Shown piece by piece: positions 29,820-32,826 of a stretch of 32,826 nt of DNA. Where the stretch lies: NCBI GenBank assembly GCA_030643245.1, contig DAOWME010000004.1, positions 1 through 32,826 of the forward strand, in the 5' to 3' direction. The translations under genes were made by a program, and so were the position numbers. The notes under the pieces were generated by a model, which saw only the letters and a list, made by a program, of their open reading frames with translations, made no database searches and had not been told where the DNA came from. Numbering within the stretch: position 1 is the stretch's first letter; the number at the start of each line of letters is the position of its first letter. This DNA is from Deltaproteobacteria bacterium (GTDB lineage: Bacteria; Desulfobacterota; UBA8473).

Positions 29820-31013
29820 TCAATGTTTCTGCATCAAGCAGCTTACTGTTTTTTCCAGGCCATCAAGGCTCAGTTCAAACATAGGAAATACCTCCCGGAT
29901 AATGTTGATAGTACGGGTGTAAGGCCATTCATGTACGAGCTTGGGGTTGAGCCAGACAGAGTGAGGGAAGGTGTTTGCTATAAATTGGAGCTTTTCAATA
30001 CTGGGCTTTCCTGATCGCTCTTCCATGTGAATGGAACCATCCGCGGCAAGGAGCTCGAAGGGGGCCATGCTCGCATCGCCCACAATAATGATGCGCGTTT
30101 CCGGGTCGAGGCGTATTAGGTCATCTACATGGTATGGCTTCTGTCGTCTCGGAGGGTCTTCCCATAGGTTATCGTAGATTGCGTTGTGAAAGAAGAAGGT
30201 CTTGAGATCCCCAAACTGAGCCCGGCTATAATTGAAAAGGGTCTGAACCATCTCAATATAAGGGTCCATGGACCATCCCCCATTGTCGATGGCCAAGATT
30301 ACCTTCAATCGATCCTTAAGTGCCCGGTCAAATATGATCTCTATCTCACCTGCATTCTTCATGGTCTGATAAATTGTCTCATCAATATTGATTTGGTCTC
30401 TGGGACCCACAGACACCATACTCCTCAGCCTCTTTAGGGCTTCCCCCATCTGGGACTGAGTCAGTGGGCCGTCGTGGGAATAATCCTTATACCTCCTGTC
30501 CAAAGCAACTTTGACGGCTGATTTGTTTCTAGACACCCCACCCACTCGCATGCCGCCTGGGTGGTATCCGGAATGCCCTACAGGTGAAGTTCCTCTGGTG
30601 CCGATCCACTTGTTCCCCCCATGATGTGCCTCGGTCTGTTCCTTTAACCGTTCCAGAAAATAATCGAGTAATTCGTCGGGGCTCAATCGGGAGAGTTCAT
30701 CTTCATTTAGGCCAAGTAAATCGGCCAACTCGCCCGGGTCTTGCAGCCATTCGTCAAGTAAGCACCTGGCAACCTCAGACAGCTCAAAAGAATCCGGCTC
30801 TTGGAGTTCGATGCCTTCAAAATGATACGCAAATACTTGATCGTAAAGGTCAAAATACCGCTCACTTTTTATAAGGATAGAGCGGGATGCAGTGTAAAAA
30901 TCATCAACAGAGTTGATAAGCCCCATACCAAGGGCTTTTTGAAGCCTAAGGAAGGAAGTGGGGGAAACGGGAACACCTACCCTCCTCAATGTATAGAAAA
31001 AATCAGTAAACAT
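29820..31013 (-). CDS. CoxE-like VWA-domain protein
   Basis: The 397-aa cytoplasmic protein opens with a helical domain (FFYTLRRVGVPVSPTSF) typical of VWA partners of MoxR ATPases. A Gly-rich linker (about 130-160) leads to the VWA domain (about 235-390). The metal-site strand reads AIDNGGWSMDPY (241-252): D243 is kept but the canonical DxSxS spacing is not, so metal binding may be altered. MoxR-VWA pairs act as chaperones that insert cofactors or assemble complexes. The client is unknown; the downstream gene encodes an exported redox protein. Confidence 0.87.
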   Translation of the reverse strand: MFTDFFYTLRRVGVPVSPTSFLRLQKALGMGLINSVDDFYTASRSILIKSERYFDLYDQVFAYHFEGIELQEPDSFELSEVARCLLDEWLQDPGELADLLGLNEDELSRLSPDELLDYFLERLKEQTEAHHGGNKWIGTRGTSPVGHSGYHPGGMRVGGVSRNKSAVKVALDRRYKDYSHDGPLTQSQMGEALKRLRSMVSVGPRDQINIDETIYQTMKNAGEIEIIFDRALKDRLKVILAIDNGGWSMDPYIEMVQTLFNYSRAQFGDLKTFFFHNAIYDNLWEDPPRRQKPYHVDDLIRLDPETRIIIVGDASMAPFELLAADGSIHMEERSGKPSIEKLQFIANTFPHSVWLNPKLVHEWPYTRTINIIREVFPMFELSLDGLEKTVSCLMQKH

Positions 31014-31084
31014 CCTTTTCCTCTTCTAACACCACTTATCTCTTCCCGATGCAATGGCCCCAGGTGACCCCGGTTGCCGCCTCA

Positions 31085-31954
31085 TCATGTCCTGGAACGT
31101 GCCACATTGTTTCTGGCGACAACATAATCCGGACTCTTCTTGAAAAGGACCCCTAAATACGGAACATTACCCTTGATAAGGCTCTTGACCCTAAAGTCGG
31201 GGTCTGCTTTCAGCGCCCTGATCCAGTTGATGAGTTCCCTCGTGGCCGGTTTTTTCTCGACACCCCTGATATCTCTCAAACGGTAAAAAGTTTTCACAGC
31301 ACTATCCATGAGATCCTTGCTGATATCAGGAAAATGAACCGTTATGATCTTTCTCATGAGCTCCTCTTCCGGAAATGCGATGTGATGGAAGTTACAGCGA
31401 CCTAAAAAAGGATCGGAGAGGTCCTTCTTAGCGTTAGACGTTATGACCATGACGGGTCTGTATTCGGCCGTTATGGTCTTATCAATCTCAATAATATCAA
31501 ATTTCATCTGGTCCAGGATATCGAGCATATCGTCTTGAAAATCCGTATCGGCTTTGTCTATCTCATCTATGAGAAGGACTACCCTCTCATGGAAAACGAA
31601 AGACTGTCCGATCTTTCCCATCTTTATGTAGTCTTCAATATTGCTTACATCCCTCTGGGAATCGCCAAACCTGCTGTCATTTAGGCGTGTGAGCGTGTCG
31701 TATTGGTAGAGGGCTTCTACAAGCTTCATACTGGATTTGACATTGAGGACTATAAGGTTCATCTGGAGAGCTTCGGCAATGGCATGCGCCAGCATGGTCT
31801 TGCCTGTACCAGGCTCTCCTTTGAGCAAGAGAGGCATCTCAAGGGCCATGGATATGTTAACGATCTGGGCCAGCTCCTCATCCAGGACATATTTTGAAGC
31901 CCCGCAGAATTGCATCAATGAACTCTCAGCACTCATATGACTACTCTTTGGCAT
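31085..31954 (-). CDS. MoxR-family AAA+ ATPase
   Basis: The 289-aa ATPase has Walker A GEPGTGKT (46-53), Walker B LLIDEID (127-133) and a sensor-1 region VITSNAKKDLSDPFLGRC with the arginine finger area. I chose the ATG at 31954 because GGAGGAA lies about seven bases upstream; the in-frame ATG at 32029 would add 25 residues with no homology I recognise. It lies 71 bases upstream of the VWA gene on the same strand, the standard MoxR-VWA arrangement. Confidence 0.93.
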   Translation of the reverse strand: MPKSSHMSAESSLMQFCGASKYVLDEELAQIVNISMALEMPLLLKGEPGTGKTMLAHAIAEALQMNLIVLNVKSSMKLVEALYQYDTLTRLNDSRFGDSQRDVSNIEDYIKMGKIGQSFVFHERVVLLIDEIDKADTDFQDDMLDILDQMKFDIIEIDKTITAEYRPVMVITSNAKKDLSDPFLGRCNFHHIAFPEEELMRKIITVHFPDISKDLMDSAVKTFYRLRDIRGVEKKPATRELINWIRALKADPDFRVKSLIKGNVPYLGVLFKKSPDYVVARNNVARSRT

Positions 31955-32032
31955 AGTCTGTTCCTCCCCCTTCACGCACGAGGCACCCGTTCGGGAGACC
32001 GAAGGCGTATATGGGATTGTATGGTTCAAATT

Positions 32033-32145
32033 AGGGACGAGGCCGAAATAACTTCCTCAAGTTGGCGCTCAGATTTAGGTTAGATTTGTTCGATCTGAAA
32101 GCGCAAAACCGCAGGAATAGTCTGACCTATTTCGAGGATTTTGTA
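32033..32145 (+). repeat. R1 foldback repeat, copy D (right end lost)
   Basis: Left end AGGGACGAGGCCGAAATAAC and interior up to ATTTCGAGGATTTTGTATG match copy B. The right third is missing and an M-like element follows, suggesting it was cut by that insertion or by recombination. Confidence 0.85.
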
Positions 32146-32158
32146 TGTATGGTTGGTT

Positions 32159-32251
32159 CCCCATTCAGAAATGAGAATTTTTTTGCAAGGTCAAGGGATT
32201 GTATTGGGCAGACCGACGTACAGATTGCAAAAAAGGGCATTTCTGGATTAG
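32159..32251. repeat. Short M-like element adjoining R1 copy D
   Basis: Ends CCCATTCAGAAATGAG and, reverse-read, TAATCCAGAAATGCC enclose about 60 bp with an inverted TTTTTTTGCAA/TTGCAAAAAA pair. It is shorter than the other M copies. Confidence 0.6.
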
Positions 32252-32554
32252 AACTACTGATCTCAATATATATCGCTTTGTAAATTCTGTCAAATTTCAT
32301 TTAACAAAACCGGCATTGACGCATGAATGCGTTGGTAATATAGCAATTTGTCATGCATGATCCCGACTCTCCATAACAGCTTTATTACGAGCTTATCGTT
32401 CTTCCTGTATGGTTCCGTACAGGCTCTTGGAGTTCGGGATTGAGGTTTGATTAATTTCTCCGAAAACCATTGCCAATACTAAAACTCTGACATGTGTGTC
32501 AAGGCTGTCGCAGAAAAACAAACCGCAAGTAAAGATCAAGAAACATCTTTTTAA
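32252..32554. other. Gene-free tail region
   Basis: I see no coding region, RNA gene or repeat family here apart from a small palindrome CGCATGAATGCG near 32320. Confidence 0.5.
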
Positions 32555-32629
32555 TTAGTGCCCATCCATAAATGGTCTTTTTGCACAATCTCTGCGTTAT
32601 GCTCAAAAAATAATCCTCGGAATATTAAA
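32555..32629 (+). repeat. M-family element, truncated copy of M1 type
   Basis: TTAGTGCCCATCCATAAATGG, then CTTTTTGCACAATCTCTGCG and AATAATCCTCGGAATAT follow the left half of M1 (27382 onward) closely; similarity stops near 32629. From there to 32826 the sequence is AT-rich and shows no gene. Confidence 0.75.
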
Positions 32630-32826
32630 CCTTACCTTTCGCTAGTTTTTTGTACCTTTTTTAATTTTATTGATTCAATCTCTATGGAAAATTCATTTTT
32701 TCCTATGCCATATCTGAACATGTATCACAATTTTCATAATACCTTATACTTGATCTGTAGAATCGGTATCTCTATCATAAAAAAGATTAGAAGTGGGGTA
32801 AAAGTGTCAAAAAGTGTACGAAAATA

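Noticed and set aside
29820..31954. The MoxR-VWA pair as part of a defence or conflict system
   Set aside because: No nuclease, protease or phage-defence partner is adjacent; the downstream gene is an exported thioredoxin, which fits protein maturation better.
32252..32554. A decayed gene in the right-hand tail
   Set aside because: Short frames here show no recognisable protein motif on either strand, so I could not support a pseudogene call.

Overview
The window reads as a chromosomal segment of an anaerobic Gram-negative bacterium, most likely an uncultured deltaproteobacterium-type lineage (Desulfobacterota or a neighbour). The evidence is the class III (oxygen-sensitive) ribonucleotide reductase with its activase, a two-subunit B12-dependent acyl-CoA mutase, signal peptidase II, a DksA-type zinc-finger protein and HrcA/CIRCE heat-shock control. 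No transposase, phage gene, rRNA or CRISPR array was seen. The taxon is an inference from gene content.

Layout. 1-1450: repeats, a minus-strand DksA-family gene and a long gene-free stretch with the groESL promoter and an unusually long CIRCE palindrome. 1451-3472: groES-groEL and a terminator. 3632-6903: ileS-lspA, overlapping. 7035-7530: promoter, foldback repeat, tRNA-Gly(CCC) and terminator. 7578-17336: rimP-nusA-infB-(DUF503)-rbfA-nrnA-truB-rpsO-pnp, the classic translation/RNA-processing operon, interrupted by two different repeat elements. 17438-22085 (minus): nrdD, a small redoxin, nrdG and a conserved unknown gene, behind a promoter carrying two NrdR boxes 32 bp apart. 22377-24482 (minus): large and small subunits of a B12-dependent acyl-CoA mutase with non-standard active-site residues. 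25045-26619: a solitary HisH-HisF fusion. 26624-28795 (minus): a NYN/LOTUS protein and hrcA, with a CIRCE at 29052-29078. 29265-31954 (minus): MoxR ATPase, VWA protein and a thioredoxin-like protein.

The most striking feature beyond the genes is the density of short non-coding repeats. At least four families are visible by eye. R1 is about 182 bp, a foldback with terminal inverted repeats starting AGGGACG. R2 is 145 bp with ends like TAGTGTCTGAACGAAAACT. M is about 145-200 bp with ends like TAGTGTTCATCCAGAAATGG. R4 contains GCCGGC and ACAGGTCG blocks. They sit in nearly every intergenic gap, inside operons, between promoters and genes, directly upstream of Shine-Dalgarno sequences, and once apparently supply a promoter -10 box. 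None encodes a protein, so they look like MITE-type elements mobilised in trans.

Functionally the genes cover protein folding and its repressor, translation and RNA turnover, anaerobic dNTP synthesis and acyl-CoA rearrangement. All calls come from reading the sequence and recalled family knowledge; no database search was run.
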